Source: Falsiruegeria mediterranea M17 (GTDB lineage: Bacteria > Pseudomonadota > Alphaproteobacteria > Rhodobacterales > Rhodobacteraceae). Taken from it: a stretch of DNA of 64,000 bases. Positions 1 through 8,547 of this stretch are shown in pieces. The notes under the pieces were generated by a model, which saw only the letters and a list, made by a program, of their open reading frames with translations, was not told where the DNA came from and did not search any database. The position numbers were made by a program, and so were the translations under genes. Each line of letters starts with the position of its first letter. The stretch's first letter is position 1. The DNA lies in the NCBI RefSeq assembly GCF_900302455.1, contig NZ_ONZG01000009.1, forward strand, positions 124,001 to 188,000, written 5' to 3'.

Positions 1-373
1 AGCCGAAGGCGGTGCCAACCTGATTCTGGACATGGTGGGCGGAGACTACATCCCCCGCAACGTCAAATGTCTGGCTGAAGACGGCCGCTTGGTGCAGATC
101 GCCTTTCTGCAAGGGCCGGTGGTCGAGCTAAACTTTGCTCTGATGATGGTCAAGCGCCTGACCCTGACCGGCAGTACCCTGCGTCCGCAAAGCGACCTGG
201 CCAAGGCCCGGATTGCACAGGACCTGCGCGAGGCGGTTTGGCCGCTGTTGGATGCGGGCACCGTTGCCCCGGTCATGGACAGCGAGTTTGACTTTGCCCA
301 AGCGGCCGAGGCGCACGCACGCATGGAAAGCTCTGGCCACATCGGCAAGATCGTCATGAAGGTTGGCGGTTAA
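1..373 (+). CDS. NAD(P)H-quinone oxidoreductase, C-terminal part (cut by window start)
   Basis: The frame is open from base 2 to the TAA at 371-373, so only the last 123 or so residues are present. It begins inside the Rossmann region with the phrase LILDMVGGDY, followed by GRLVQIAFLQG, which is characteristic of the zeta-crystallin/PIG3 branch of zinc-free medium-chain dehydrogenases. Such enzymes reduce quinones with NADPH in the cytoplasm. The C-terminal tail (HARMESSGHIGKIVMKV) is complete and normal for the family. The upstream NADPH-binding half lies outside the window, so substrate and operon cannot be judged. Confidence 0.85.
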   Translation, partial: AEGGANLILDMVGGDYIPRNVKCLAEDGRLVQIAFLQGPVVELNFALMMVKRLTLTGSTLRPQSDLAKARIAQDLREAVWPLLDAGTVAPVMDSEFDFAQAAEAHARMESSGHIGKIVMKVGG

Positions 374-413
374 GCCACTTAGGCGTAGGCCGAATTGCGG
401 CCTGCGCAATTTC

Positions 414-1271
414 TCAAACGATGGCCCGGCGGTACAGGTGCCACGTCGCGTGCCCCAAAATGGGCATGACAAAGATCAGCCCCAAAAGCATCGGGATCGA
501 GCCGATCACCAGCATCGCCGCGACGATAGCGCCCCACGTCAGAACAATGCGCGGGTTCTGCCGCATGACGCGAACGGACGTGACAACCGCAACCGGGACG
601 CCGACCTGACGATCCAGCAGCAAAGGAAAGCTCACGATGCTGATGGCCAGAGCGATCAGGGCAAACAGGAACCCGACCGCAACGCCCACGATCATCATGG
701 TCCAGCCTGCGGTGGTGGTGGTCACGTCGGTCAGGAACGCCATCAGGGATACAGGCGCCTCGGGGCCCAAGGTCTGGGAGTAGATGCTTTGTGCGGTCAG
801 GATCCAAGTCACGAAAAGGGCGGTCAGATAGAGCCCTAGGGCCAGGACCGCCCCAAACGACGGTGAGCGGAAGACGCCGAACGCGTCCAACCAGTGCACC
901 TCTTGCCCCTGTTCCCGACGACGGCTGATTTCATAAAGACCAACGGCGGCCACCGGGCCCAACAATGCAAACCCCATCACCAGCGGCGCCAAAAGCGGCA
1001 CCAAGTCCATGCGCATACCTAGTCCAAACAACACAAGCCCGGCCAAAGGATAGACCACCGCGATAAAAATTGCATCGGCCCGGCTGGCCAGAAAGTCGTC
1101 ATAGCCTGCGCGCAAGGCGTGACGGATGTCATTTGTGCTGAGCGTGCGTATTTCTGGCAGGTTTTTGGTGTCTTCACTGCCAAGTTGGGTGACCGTCTCG
1201 CCCATATGATCGCCGGTTGCGCCCAGGTTTTGGGCTGCCCAGCTGATCGGATTGCCAATTGTTTTTGCCAT
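414..1271 (-). CDS. DUF2189 family integral membrane protein
   Basis: Predicted 285-residue inner-membrane protein. After a soluble N-terminus of about 65 residues come roughly six hydrophobic helices (about 76-98, 100-120, 150-175, 205-235, 255-285), with the LLDRQVGVPVAVVTSVRVMRQNP stretch typical of DUF2189. The function of this family is unknown. The frame is open upstream to 1370, but the ATG at 1271 (MAKTIGNPIS) is preceded by GGGGAAAG and begins the conserved part, so I start there. It is a single gene; the neighbours on both sides are unrelated. Confidence 0.8.
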   Translation of the reverse strand: MAKTIGNPISWAAQNLGATGDHMGETVTQLGSEDTKNLPEIRTLSTNDIRHALRAGYDDFLASRADAIFIAVVYPLAGLVLFGLGMRMDLVPLLAPLVMGFALLGPVAAVGLYEISRRREQGQEVHWLDAFGVFRSPSFGAVLALGLYLTALFVTWILTAQSIYSQTLGPEAPVSLMAFLTDVTTTTAGWTMMIVGVAVGFLFALIALAISIVSFPLLLDRQVGVPVAVVTSVRVMRQNPRIVLTWGAIVAAMLVIGSIPMLLGLIFVMPILGHATWHLYRRAIV

Positions 1272-1410
1272 ATCTTTCCCCTTCCAAAAGCGCGGATCGC
1301 CATGAAAAGGGCCTGACACATCGTTGCGCCCGGCCCGGCCGATCTGCAACGCATGGGAGTAGTATAGCACAATCTGATTTCGCGCGCTTTCACAGCTGCG
1401 AGACTGTGTG

Positions 1411-2001
1411 TCAGCCGCGGGGTTTCTCCATCTGCCAGGTCAGGTTGGCGCGCACCGCAGGCCATTCCCCAGCGATGATGGAATAGACAGCCGTATCGCG
1501 CAGGGTCCCGTTGGCCATCACCATATGTGACCGCAAAATGCCATCCAGTTTGGCCCCCAGCCGCTCGATCGCGCGGCGGCTTTGGTGGTTGAGGGCGTGT
1601 GTCCGAAACTCGACCGCGATGGCGTCAAGCGTCTCAAAGGCATGGCGCAACAGCATCAGCTTGCATTCGGTATTCAGCGGTCCTCGTTGGGCCGAGCGGG
1701 CATACCAGGTCGAGCCGATTTCCAATCGTTTTGCGCCGTGGTCGATATTCATGAAGGTGGTCATCCCAACGGCGCGGCCCGAGGCGTCTAGAACTGCAAA
1801 GGGCACCATGCTGCCGTCGTCTTGCAGGGACAGGCGGCGGGCGATTTCCTCACTGACCTGATCGGGGGCAGGGATCCATGTGTACCACAACCGATGCAGT
1901 TCACCGTCAGCACTGGCGGCGGCCAGGTCGTCGGCATGTACCATGTCCAATGGGACAAGGCTGGCGTGGTGGCCGCGCAAAGCGACAGGGGTGGCCCACA
2001 T
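1411..2001 (-). CDS. GNAT N-acetyltransferase, RimJ/RimL-like
   Basis: A 196-residue protein with the GNAT fold: N-terminal strand LRGHHASLVPLD, central IGSTWYARSAQRGPLNTECKLMLLRHAFE (the acetyl-CoA-binding helix region of RimJ/L-type enzymes) and the later HALNHQSRRAIERLGAKLDG segment, where paralogues have N-x-x-S-x-x-x-x-E-K-x-G. It would transfer acetyl groups from acetyl-CoA, but the acceptor cannot be told. The ATG at 2001 is chosen because AGGAG lies seven bases upstream; an in-frame ATG 21 bases earlier has no such site. It appears to be a single gene. Confidence 0.85.
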   Translation of the reverse strand: MWATPVALRGHHASLVPLDMVHADDLAAASADGELHRLWYTWIPAPDQVSEEIARRLSLQDDGSMVPFAVLDASGRAVGMTTFMNIDHGAKRLEIGSTWYARSAQRGPLNTECKLMLLRHAFETLDAIAVEFRTHALNHQSRRAIERLGAKLDGILRSHMVMANGTLRDTAVYSIIAGEWPAVRANLTWQMEKPRG

Positions 2002-2107
2002 CTTGAAGCTCCTAAAGTTCAATCGAATTTCAGAGGATGTGACGCAAAACCGGAGGGTGAAGAAGTTCCAAAATCTGAAAAGATGAGCAGTCCAATTTGT
2101 GCGGGCA

Positions 2108-2141
2108 AGAAAAAAACCGGCGCGGAGGACGCGCCGGTTTT
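2108..2141 (-). terminator. Rho-independent terminator of tpa
   Basis: A 12-bp perfect stem (arms 2113-2124 and 2130-2141, loop of five bases) rich in CCGGCGCG is followed on the minus strand by a run of T. It lies 46 bases after the tpa stop. A second, weaker inverted repeat (TTTGCAC / GTGCAAA) sits between it and the stop at about 2145-2178. Confidence 0.9.
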
Positions 2142-2186
2142 AAGTTTGCACCCCCAAGCGGGGAGAGAGGGGTGTGCAAATATCAG

Positions 2187-3584
2187 TTAGCCAAAGACCC
2201 GACCAAGCGCGCCATCAACGGCGTCGGTGATCTGATCGATGTCATCTGCCGTTGCGATCAGCGCGGGCGAGAAGCACAGGGTGTTGTTGCGGCCCGGCAG
2301 CGAACGGTTGGTCGCGCCGATGATCACGCCCTGATTCATACAGTCGGCCACAACGGCCTGAACCAGCTTCTCTTCAACAGGGTCTTTGGTGGCACGGTCC
2401 GCCACCAGCTCGGCGCCCAGGAACAGGCCCTTGCCGCGTACGTCGCCGATGATCTTGTGCTTTTCCATCAGGCCCTGCAGGTTGCCCAGCATGCGCTCAC
2501 CCATATTGGTGCAGTTGCCCAGCAGGTCTTCGTCTTCGATGATACGCATGTTCTCGATCGCGGCTGCCGGACCGGCGGTGCAGCCACCAAAGGTCGAGAT
2601 GTCGCGGAAGTATCCCAGCGGATCGGCTGCGTCGTCCTTGAACATGTCAAAGACTTCTTCAGTTGTGACCATGCAGGCAATCGCCGCGTAACCCGAGGCG
2701 ACACCTTTCGCCATGGTCACGAAGTCGGGCTTGATGCCGTACTGCTGATAGCCGAACCAGGTGCCGGTGCGGCCAACGCCACAGACAACCTCGTCGATGT
2801 GCAGCAGCACGTCGTACTTTTTGCAGATCTCCTGCACGCGCTCCCAGTAGCCTTCGGGCGCTTCGATCACACCGCCGCCTGCGGTCACCGGTTCCAGGCA
2901 CAATGCGCCAACGGTTTCAGGACCTTCACGCAGGATCACCTCTTCGATGGCGTCTGCTGCGGCCTTACCGAATGCTTCGCCCGACAGGTCCTCGTGACCC
3001 AACTCGTGCTTGCGGTATTCCATGCAGTGGGGAACGCGCACGAAGTCAGGCGCAAAGGGGCCGTACTGCGCGTTGCGCTCGTCCTGACCACCGGCCGACA
3101 TCGTCGCCAGGGTCGAGCCGTGATAGTCACGGTCACGATACAGGATCTTGGTTTTCTTACCGCCATAGCGCTTGTGCGCGATCTGACGGACCATCTTGAA
3201 GGCCTTCTCGTTCGCTTCAGAACCCGAGTTGGTGTAGTAGACGCGGCTCATGCCGGGCATCTTGTCGATCAGCTTTTCAGCAAAGATCGCACCGGGAATC
3301 GAGCCCGCGGTGTTTGCGAAGTAACACAGCTTCATCAACTGATCGTAGACCGCCTTGCAGATGGATTCGCGGCCATAGCCTACGTTGACGGTCCAGACAC
3401 CGCCGGAAACAGCATCCAGGTGCTCTTTGCCTTTCTGGTCCCAGACCCGCATGCCTTTACCTTCGACAATGATGCGGGGATCATTGGTTTCAAAGGGTTT
3501 ATGCTGGATCAGGTGATGCCAAATGTGGGCGCGGTCGGCTTCGACCACGTGTGAAAGATCGTTCTCGTTGAACGTGCCGTCCAT
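2187..3584 (-). CDS. tpa: Taurine:pyruvate aminotransferase
   Basis: Class III PLP aminotransferase of 465 residues. It shows the substrate/cofactor stretch YYTNSGSEANEKAFK (117-131), the PLP-contacting Asp264 in HIDEVVCGVGRTG and the Schiff-base Lys293 in TMAKGVASGYA. The whole N-terminus (MDGTFNENDLSHVVEADR) matches what I know of roseobacter Tpa, which moves the amino group of taurine to pyruvate, giving sulfoacetaldehyde and alanine. The divergent tauABC supports taurine as substrate. ATG at 3584 is chosen over an upstream frame start because AAGGA lies about eight bases before it. The next enzyme, Xsc, and the usual TauR regulator are not in the window. Confidence 0.93.
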   Translation of the reverse strand: MDGTFNENDLSHVVEADRAHIWHHLIQHKPFETNDPRIIVEGKGMRVWDQKGKEHLDAVSGGVWTVNVGYGRESICKAVYDQLMKLCYFANTAGSIPGAIFAEKLIDKMPGMSRVYYTNSGSEANEKAFKMVRQIAHKRYGGKKTKILYRDRDYHGSTLATMSAGGQDERNAQYGPFAPDFVRVPHCMEYRKHELGHEDLSGEAFGKAAADAIEEVILREGPETVGALCLEPVTAGGGVIEAPEGYWERVQEICKKYDVLLHIDEVVCGVGRTGTWFGYQQYGIKPDFVTMAKGVASGYAAIACMVTTEEVFDMFKDDAADPLGYFRDISTFGGCTAGPAAAIENMRIIEDEDLLGNCTNMGERMLGNLQGLMEKHKIIGDVRGKGLFLGAELVADRATKDPVEEKLVQAVVADCMNQGVIIGATNRSLPGRNNTLCFSPALIATADDIDQITDAVDGALGRVFG

Positions 3585-3994
3585 GACATGTCCTTTCAAA
3601 ATTCTGCCAGATATCGACTCTATCTTTCGTGAAGAAATCAGAGCCGTCTTCAAGACTCCAGAGACTTTAAAAAATAGGCACGCGGATAGGGCCAGATGCT
3701 GCGGTGCGGTAAGTCCAGTACTGATTTCACGCCGAAATTTCGCTTGCCTGTTACATCAATATTTGTCTGAAAAACCACGGAAATCTGCGGTTTCACAAAT
3801 TGAAAGCCCCAATTTCATCTTCTCTCTTTTTGGTGAACCCTCATAAAAGGCATTGATTGCGTGAGGATTTTCGGCTCGGATCAACGTACGGGCCCCACGA
3901 AACCTCCTGGGGGATCGTCCTGAACACTCATAGAGGCGGAACACCGCCCAAGATATCCGACCTGCCCTAACGGCAGGCAACAGGGAGACGACGT
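3585..3994. promoter_or_regulatory. Divergent tpa / tauA regulatory region
   Basis: This 410-base gap separates the divergent tpa and tauA and must hold both promoters. No convincing gene lies in it. It is AT-richer on the tpa side. Close to tauA are two small hairpins likely to be in its leader: GGCGG/CCGCC at 3935-3948 and CCTGCC/GGCAGG at 3961-3977. I could not assign -35/-10 boxes or a TauR operator with confidence. Confidence 0.5.
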
Positions 3995-4984
3995 ATGACT
4001 TTCAAATCCAAGTTGATGGGCGCAGCGGCAAGCGTGGCCATGTTGGCAGGTGCTGCACCTGCCATGGCCGAAGACCTGACCGTAGCGTATTTCCTGGAGT
4101 GGCCGATGCCGTTCCAGTTTGCCAAAGAAACTGGCATGTATGACGAGGCACTCGGCACCAAGATCAACTGGGTCAGCTTTGACACAGGTACCGCGATGTC
4201 CGCGGCGATGGCGTCGGGCGACGTGCAACTGTCCGTCAGCCAGGGCATTCCGCCTTTCGTGGTCGCGGCTTCGGCTGGTCAGGACCTTCAGGTCGTTGAC
4301 GTCGCTGTATCCTACGCGGACAACGACAACTGCGTGGTGCGCGCAGATCACGAGATCGACAAGGACAGCGCAAGCGAACTGGCAGGCAAGAAGGTTGCCG
4401 TTCCACTGGGGACCGCTGCACACTATGGCTTCCTGAAGCAGATGGAGCACTTTGGCGTTTCGCTCGACAGCTTGGAAATCGTTGACATGGCCCCGGCCGA
4501 AGGCGAAGCCGCACTCAGCCAGGGCGCCGTTGACATGGCCTGTGGTTGGGGTGGCGCGCTGCGCCGCATGCTGGGCTCGGGTAACGTTCTGCTGACCGGT
4601 GCTGAAAAGACCGAGCTGGGCATTCTGGTATTCGATGCGACAACCGCGCCGACTTCTTATGTGGCTCAAGAAGGTGACATGGTTGCCAAGTTCCTGGCTG
4701 TGACCGCTGAAGCCAACGCAATGTGGGCGGATGAAGCTAACCACGCCAAGATGTTGCCGGTGATCGCCAAGGACGCGGGTATGAGCGAAGAGGATGCAGC
4801 GGCAACGCTGAAAACCTTTGTGTTCCCGACCGTCGAAGAGCAGTTGAGCGCAGCATGGTTGGGCGGCAACGCGGCGACGTTTATGAAGGGCGTTGCGGAC
4901 GTCTTTGTTGCATCGGGTTCGATCGATGCGGCCAAAGCTTCTTACGAGGACAACGTGAACGCAGGTCCTTTGGGCGGCAACTAA
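3995..4984 (+). CDS. tauA: Taurine ABC transporter, periplasmic binding protein
   Basis: A 329-residue SsuA/TauA-type solute-binding protein. Residues 1-25 are a Sec signal peptide (lysines, hydrophobic core, cleavage after AMA). The mature protein starts with the TVAYFLEWPMPFQFAK binding-lobe motif and contains LAGKKVAVPLGTAAHYGFL, the usual hinge-region pattern of sulfonate-binding proteins. It would capture taurine in the periplasm and deliver it to TauBC. ATG at 3995 has GGGAGA upstream. It heads the plus-strand tauABC set and is followed by a strong hairpin, which fits the common excess of binding protein over membrane subunits. Confidence 0.9.
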   Translation: MTFKSKLMGAAASVAMLAGAAPAMAEDLTVAYFLEWPMPFQFAKETGMYDEALGTKINWVSFDTGTAMSAAMASGDVQLSVSQGIPPFVVAASAGQDLQVVDVAVSYADNDNCVVRADHEIDKDSASELAGKKVAVPLGTAAHYGFLKQMEHFGVSLDSLEIVDMAPAEGEAALSQGAVDMACGWGGALRRMLGSGNVLLTGAEKTELGILVFDATTAPTSYVAQEGDMVAKFLAVTAEANAMWADEANHAKMLPVIAKDAGMSEEDAAATLKTFVFPTVEEQLSAAWLGGNAATFMKGVADVFVASGSIDAAKASYEDNVNAGPLGGN

Positions 4985-5000
4985 GCGTTATTCGTGAAGT

Positions 5001-5036
5001 GGGGTGGGTGTTTGAAAAAACACCCACCCCTTTTTC
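5001..5036 (+). terminator. Intercistronic terminator between tauA and tauB
   Basis: GGGGTGGGTGTTT pairs with AACACCCACCCC (5019-5030) around a short A-rich loop and is followed directly by TTTTT. It looks like a full intrinsic terminator 16 bases after the tauA stop, although tauB and tauC follow in the same direction 46 bases later. Partial read-through or 3'-end stabilisation would set the TauA:TauBC ratio. Confidence 0.85.
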
Positions 5037-5081
5037 GCTTTACGTGTAAGGCGATCCCACCTTGGAAAGAAGGGGATCCAG

Positions 5082-5888
5082 GTGTCTGGACTTCTCATAA
5101 ATGATATCTCGATGCGCTTTGACCTGCCAAACGGTGGGCATGTCCAAGCGCTGAAGAACGTGTCGCTGGACATCAAGTCTGGTGAACTGATGAGTGTGTT
5201 GGGCCCGTCGGGCTGTGGCAAGACAACGCTTTTGAATATCGTCGCGGGCTTCTTGGCCCCGACCGAAGGGACAATTGAACTGAATGGGCAGGTCGAAACT
5301 GGCCCCAGCCCGGAACGTGGCATGGTGTTTCAGCAAGGCGCGCTGTTCGAATGGATGAACGTGCGCGACAACGTGAGCTTTGGTCCGGACATGAAAGGTG
5401 TCAGCCGGGCAGAAAGCAAAGAGAAGGTTGAACACCTTCTCGAAGTTGTTGGCCTGCAGGACTTCAAGGAAAAGGCCATCTATGAGCTGTCGGGCGGCAT
5501 GCAGCAGCGTGTTGCCTTGGCGCGTTGCCTGGCCAATGATCCGGACGTTATCCTGATGGACGAACCGCTCGGGGCCTTGGACGCTCTGACGCGTGAAAAG
5601 ATGCAGTCGCTGGTTCTGGACCTGTGGAAGGACACCGGCAAGACCATCATCCTGATCACCCACTCGGTCGAAGAGGCGTTGCTGCTTGGCGAACGCTTGT
5701 TGGTAATGGCGCCGCGTCCCGGTCGCGTGCACAAGGAATACCGCCTGCCGTTTGCGGACCTTGGCGTCGGCAACGACCTGCGGGAAGTGAAGAAACACAA
5801 GGACTACGCCGGGACGCGCGAAGAGATCCTTGAGATGATCTGGAACATGGAAGAAGAAATCATGGGCCGGACGGAGGAAAGCGCATGA
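5082..5888 (+). CDS. tauB: Taurine ABC transporter, ATP-binding subunit
   Basis: A 268-residue ABC ATPase with Walker A GPSGCGKTT (41-49), Q-loop FQQGALFEWMNV, signature LSGGMQQR (136-143), Walker B VILMDE (156-161), D-loop and switch His in ITHSVEEA. This NrtD/SsuB/TauB pattern drives uptake of sulfonates and related anions. The start is GTG at 5082, preceded by an AGAAGGGG site. The tail past the ABC core (about 230-268) is longer than in E. coli TauB. The stop overlaps the tauC start by four bases (ATGA), indicating translational coupling. Confidence 0.9.
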   Translation: MSGLLINDISMRFDLPNGGHVQALKNVSLDIKSGELMSVLGPSGCGKTTLLNIVAGFLAPTEGTIELNGQVETGPSPERGMVFQQGALFEWMNVRDNVSFGPDMKGVSRAESKEKVEHLLEVVGLQDFKEKAIYELSGGMQQRVALARCLANDPDVILMDEPLGALDALTREKMQSLVLDLWKDTGKTIILITHSVEEALLLGERLLVMAPRPGRVHKEYRLPFADLGVGNDLREVKKHKDYAGTREEILEMIWNMEEEIMGRTEESA

Positions 5889-7195
5889 CTGGTTTGCTCG
5901 TTCTCGTCCTCTACATAGGCGCGTTCTTTGGGTCGTTTTTCATCGCAAAGCGTGTTTTCAAAAGCGCGTTTGAGAAAAAAGGCTTCAACCGACTGAAAAC
6001 GGTGACCTTTGGCGATGAAAGCGCGATTACGGCCAACCGCGTCGCTTCGGTCGTTTCGGTCATCACCGTGTTTTGGCTCTGGGTGGCCTTCACCAACTCG
6101 ACGATTCCTCTCCCCAAGATGCCCGGCCCTTTCCTGGGTGACACGAGCTTTACCTACACGGTGCAGCTTGAAGACGGGACCACGGACGAAGCGGTCGTTT
6201 CGGTCCGGGTTTACCGCGAAGACATCCAGCAGACCGTCGATGAGAGCGGCGAGCCGGGCCGCGAGCCTGATCCGATCGAAGTCGAGCCCGGAGAGGGTTT
6301 TGCCAAGAACGATACGCTGACCGTGGCGCGCTATGCGTTCAAGGTTGTGAACGTCTGGAAAAACGATGAGGTCAGCAAGAAAGAAGGCTCCAAGATCATC
6401 ACGATCAATGGCCAACCCATCGAACCGGGTGGCGAGGTCAAGACCGATGACGGCACGATCCGTCTGACCGAAAAGGGCACGCCGACGTTTGAACCGGCCA
6501 AGGGCCTGCGCATGGCGCGGCTCTATCTGCCGGCACCCGAGGTTGTGTTGCAGCGCTTCTTCTGGCTGAACAAGGAAGGGTATCAGGGCTACACCCTGTT
6601 CGAGCACACACGCTTCTCGCTGCAGCGTGTTTTGCTGGGCTTCTTCTTTGGTGCTCTGATCGGCATCCCGATTGGCTATGCCATGGGGCTGACAGGCTGG
6701 GCCCGCGGTTGGTTTGACCCGATTGTCGAATTCATGCGTCCGATCCCACCCTTAGCCCTGATCCCGCTGGTGATCATCTGGTTCGGGATTGGTGAGCTTG
6801 GCAAGGTTGTCCTGCTGTTCCTGGCGGCGCTATGGATCATGATCATTGCGGCCCGATCAGGGGTCTCGGGGGTTGCGATTTCCAAGGTGCATGCGGCCTA
6901 TTCGCTGGGGGCGTCCAAGTGGCAGATCCTCAGCAAGGTCATCGTCCCGAACTCTTTGCCTGACATCTTCACTGGTGCCCGTGTCGCCATGGGAGTCTGT
7001 TGGGGTACAGTTGTTGCGGCTGAACTGGTTGCGGCAAACGTGGGTCTCGGCAAGATGATCGTGACCGCGTCCAAGTTCCAGCTGACCGACATCATCATCG
7101 TCGGCATCATCGTGATCGGTGTTATCGGCTTTGCCATCGAGGTCGGCATGCGGAAATTGGAAAGCTGGCTGATCCCGTGGAAAGGCAAAATCTGA
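5885..7195 (+). CDS. tauC: Taurine ABC transporter permease with large extra segment
   Basis: Residues 215-436 are a standard TauC/SsuC permease: LPAPEVVLQRF, five further membrane helices and the EAA loop (AAYSLGASKWQILSKVIVPNSLPDIF) that docks on TauB. At 436 residues it is far longer than the usual 250-280. The excess is an additional N-terminal helix (3-20) and a hydrophilic, acidic block from about 71 to 213 between the normal first helix (52-70) and the LPxPxxVL motif. The reading frame and codon use are continuous, so it is not an assembly fusion. The insert probably faces the periplasm and might contact TauA; this is inference. The gene closes the operon. Confidence 0.88.
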   Translation: MTGLLVLVLYIGAFFGSFFIAKRVFKSAFEKKGFNRLKTVTFGDESAITANRVASVVSVITVFWLWVAFTNSTIPLPKMPGPFLGDTSFTYTVQLEDGTTDEAVVSVRVYREDIQQTVDESGEPGREPDPIEVEPGEGFAKNDTLTVARYAFKVVNVWKNDEVSKKEGSKIITINGQPIEPGGEVKTDDGTIRLTEKGTPTFEPAKGLRMARLYLPAPEVVLQRFFWLNKEGYQGYTLFEHTRFSLQRVLLGFFFGALIGIPIGYAMGLTGWARGWFDPIVEFMRPIPPLALIPLVIIWFGIGELGKVVLLFLAALWIMIIAARSGVSGVAISKVHAAYSLGASKWQILSKVIVPNSLPDIFTGARVAMGVCWGTVVAAELVAANVGLGKMIVTASKFQLTDIIIVGIIVIGVIGFAIEVGMRKLESWLIPWKGKI

Positions 7196-7215
7196 TCCAG
7201 GCTTGATTTGAACAT

Positions 7216-7256
7216 GAACCGGGGCGCGCCTGATGGCGTGCCCCGGTTTCTTTTTG
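7216..7256 (+). terminator. Rho-independent terminator of tauABC
   Basis: Arms GAACCGGGGCGCGCC (7216-7230) and GGCGTGCCCCGGTTTC (7235-7250) with a four-base loop form a nearly perfect GC-rich stem, followed by TTTTT. It lies about 20 bases past the tauC stop. Confidence 0.88.
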
Positions 7257-7318
7257 GGTCCTCGTGATGAGACACTTTGCCGGTTGTGAGTGACCTGTAA
7301 TTGAACCAGCGTTCCCCT

Positions 7319-7771
7319 ATGGCCGATGAAACTCTCCTCTTGCCCCTCTCTGATCAGGTCGCCGATATCATGACGCGCCCAGCCGTGACGGTCATGGATG
7401 CCCATTGCGCGCTTTGTGCGCGTGGCGCGGCCTGGATTGCCCGCAATGATCACAGTCAAGAGTTCCTGATCGTACCGATGCAGACCGAGCTTGGTCGGAC
7501 CCTGTTGATGCAGCATGGGCTGGACCCAGATGATCCAACCTCTTGGCTGTATCTGGAACAGGGGCAAGCCTATACGTCGTCCGACGCCATCATTCATGCG
7601 GGACAAAAGCTGGGCGGCAAATGGCGGCTTCTGACTGGGATGCGGATCATACCAAGATCCGTTCGGGATGCGCTCTATCGAATGGTCGCGCGCAATCGGT
7701 ACCGCTGGTTCGGGCAGGGTGACATGTGCTCGATGCCCGACCCTGACGTGAAGCAACGTCTGTTCAAATGA
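7319..7771 (+). CDS. DCC-family (DUF393) thiol-disulfide oxidoreductase-like protein
   Basis: A 150-residue protein carrying the DAHCALCARGAAWIARND motif (the DxxCxxC signature of DUF393, normally DGxCxxC), the AIIHAGQKLGGKWRLL block and the C-terminal RDALYRMVARNRYRWFG. The two cysteines resemble a thioredoxin-like redox pair, but no substrate is established. ATG 7319 is chosen; an in-frame TTG at 7301 is possible, and neither has a clear ribosome site. It overlaps the next gene by ATGA, and DUF393 with DUF4166 is a sensible pair. Confidence 0.82.
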   Translation: MADETLLLPLSDQVADIMTRPAVTVMDAHCALCARGAAWIARNDHSQEFLIVPMQTELGRTLLMQHGLDPDDPTSWLYLEQGQAYTSSDAIIHAGQKLGGKWRLLTGMRIIPRSVRDALYRMVARNRYRWFGQGDMCSMPDPDVKQRLFK

Positions 7772-8307
7772 TCGTTCTTTACCGGCGGGTTCTGGGCGCA
7801 GCCCTTGATGATCTGCCGCCGCAATTGCTGGCTTTGCACGGCAGTGCCGATCCTCGAACCTGGTCAGGACAGGCTAGGATCTGGCGCGGTGCGGGCATTC
7901 TGTCTCGGCTGATCGGCTGGGTGATGCGTTTGCCGCCGGAGGGTGACGCGGTTCCGGTATCGGTCAGTTTCATTCCACAAGACTGAGGAGAAGTGTGGCA
8001 GCGCGATTTTGCCGGTCACACGTTTATGTCCTACCAGTACCAAGCACCAAATGCGCAGCCCGGCATTGTTAACGAGCGGTTTGGGATGATTGACGTGACC
8101 GTTGCTTTCCAGACCGATAGGGATCGTTTGGTTCTTGAGCCGATGGCATGGGCCTTTGGGCCTTTGCCTTTACCCAAAGCCCTTCTGCCCACAGGGCAAA
8201 GTTTCGAGACACAGATAGACGACCGCTTTGTGTTCGACGTCGAAATTGCGATGCCATGGGTGGGCCAGATTGCCACTTACCGCGGCTGGTTGTTGCCCAC
8301 CGAATGA
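7768..8307 (+). pseudogene. DUF4166 family protein interrupted by one in-frame TGA
   Basis: One frame runs from the ATG at 7768 (overlapping the previous stop) to 8307, broken only by TGA at 7984-7986. The part before it (MIVLYRRVLGAALDDLPPQLL to VSFIPQD) and the part after it (GEVWQRDFAGHTFMSY to GWLLPTE) join into one DUF4166-like protein of about 179 residues. A single G-to-T change (GGA to TGA, Gly to stop) would explain it. A GAGGAG next to the GTG at 7993 could allow restart, but only three bases separate them. Function of the family is unknown. Sequencing error or recent nonsense mutation are both possible. Confidence 0.75.
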
Positions 8308-8324
8308 GCTCGGACGGAAACAGG

Positions 8325-8361
8325 AAAACCGGGTCCGGTGAGCGCCGAACCCGGTCTTTCC
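8325..8361 (+). terminator. Hairpin after the DUF393-DUF4166 pair
   Basis: ACCGGGTCCGG (8328-8338) pairs with CCGAACCCGGT (8345-8355) with one mismatch, flanked by AAAA on the left and TCTTT on the right. It lies between convergent genes and could act in both directions; the T-run is short, so the call is tentative. The remaining bases up to 8547 show no gene. Confidence 0.5.
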
Positions 8362-8547
8362 GCCAAATCCCTCATGGCGGAGGTGTGATGCAAGCTTGAG
8401 AGGAGAGAAAAGCTCGCATCGGGTGGTTCTGGTGTCGAAACAGGCAGTTTTTTGCGGCGCGGGTATAGCATGTGGTGTGCAGCGGTCGTCCGGTAGTCGA
8501 AACCGCGATGCCATTCCCGCGCCTCAAGGCGCCTGCTCGGGGAGAGG

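Noticed and set aside
2097-3554. A 485-codon open frame on the plus strand opposite tpa
   Set aside because: It mirrors the codon structure of tpa, has no motif and no ribosome site; typical of GC-rich DNA.
7984-7986. Selenocysteine at the in-frame TGA of the DUF4166 gene
   Set aside because: The site is expected to be glycine, no redox motif surrounds it, and no SECIS-like stem follows immediately.
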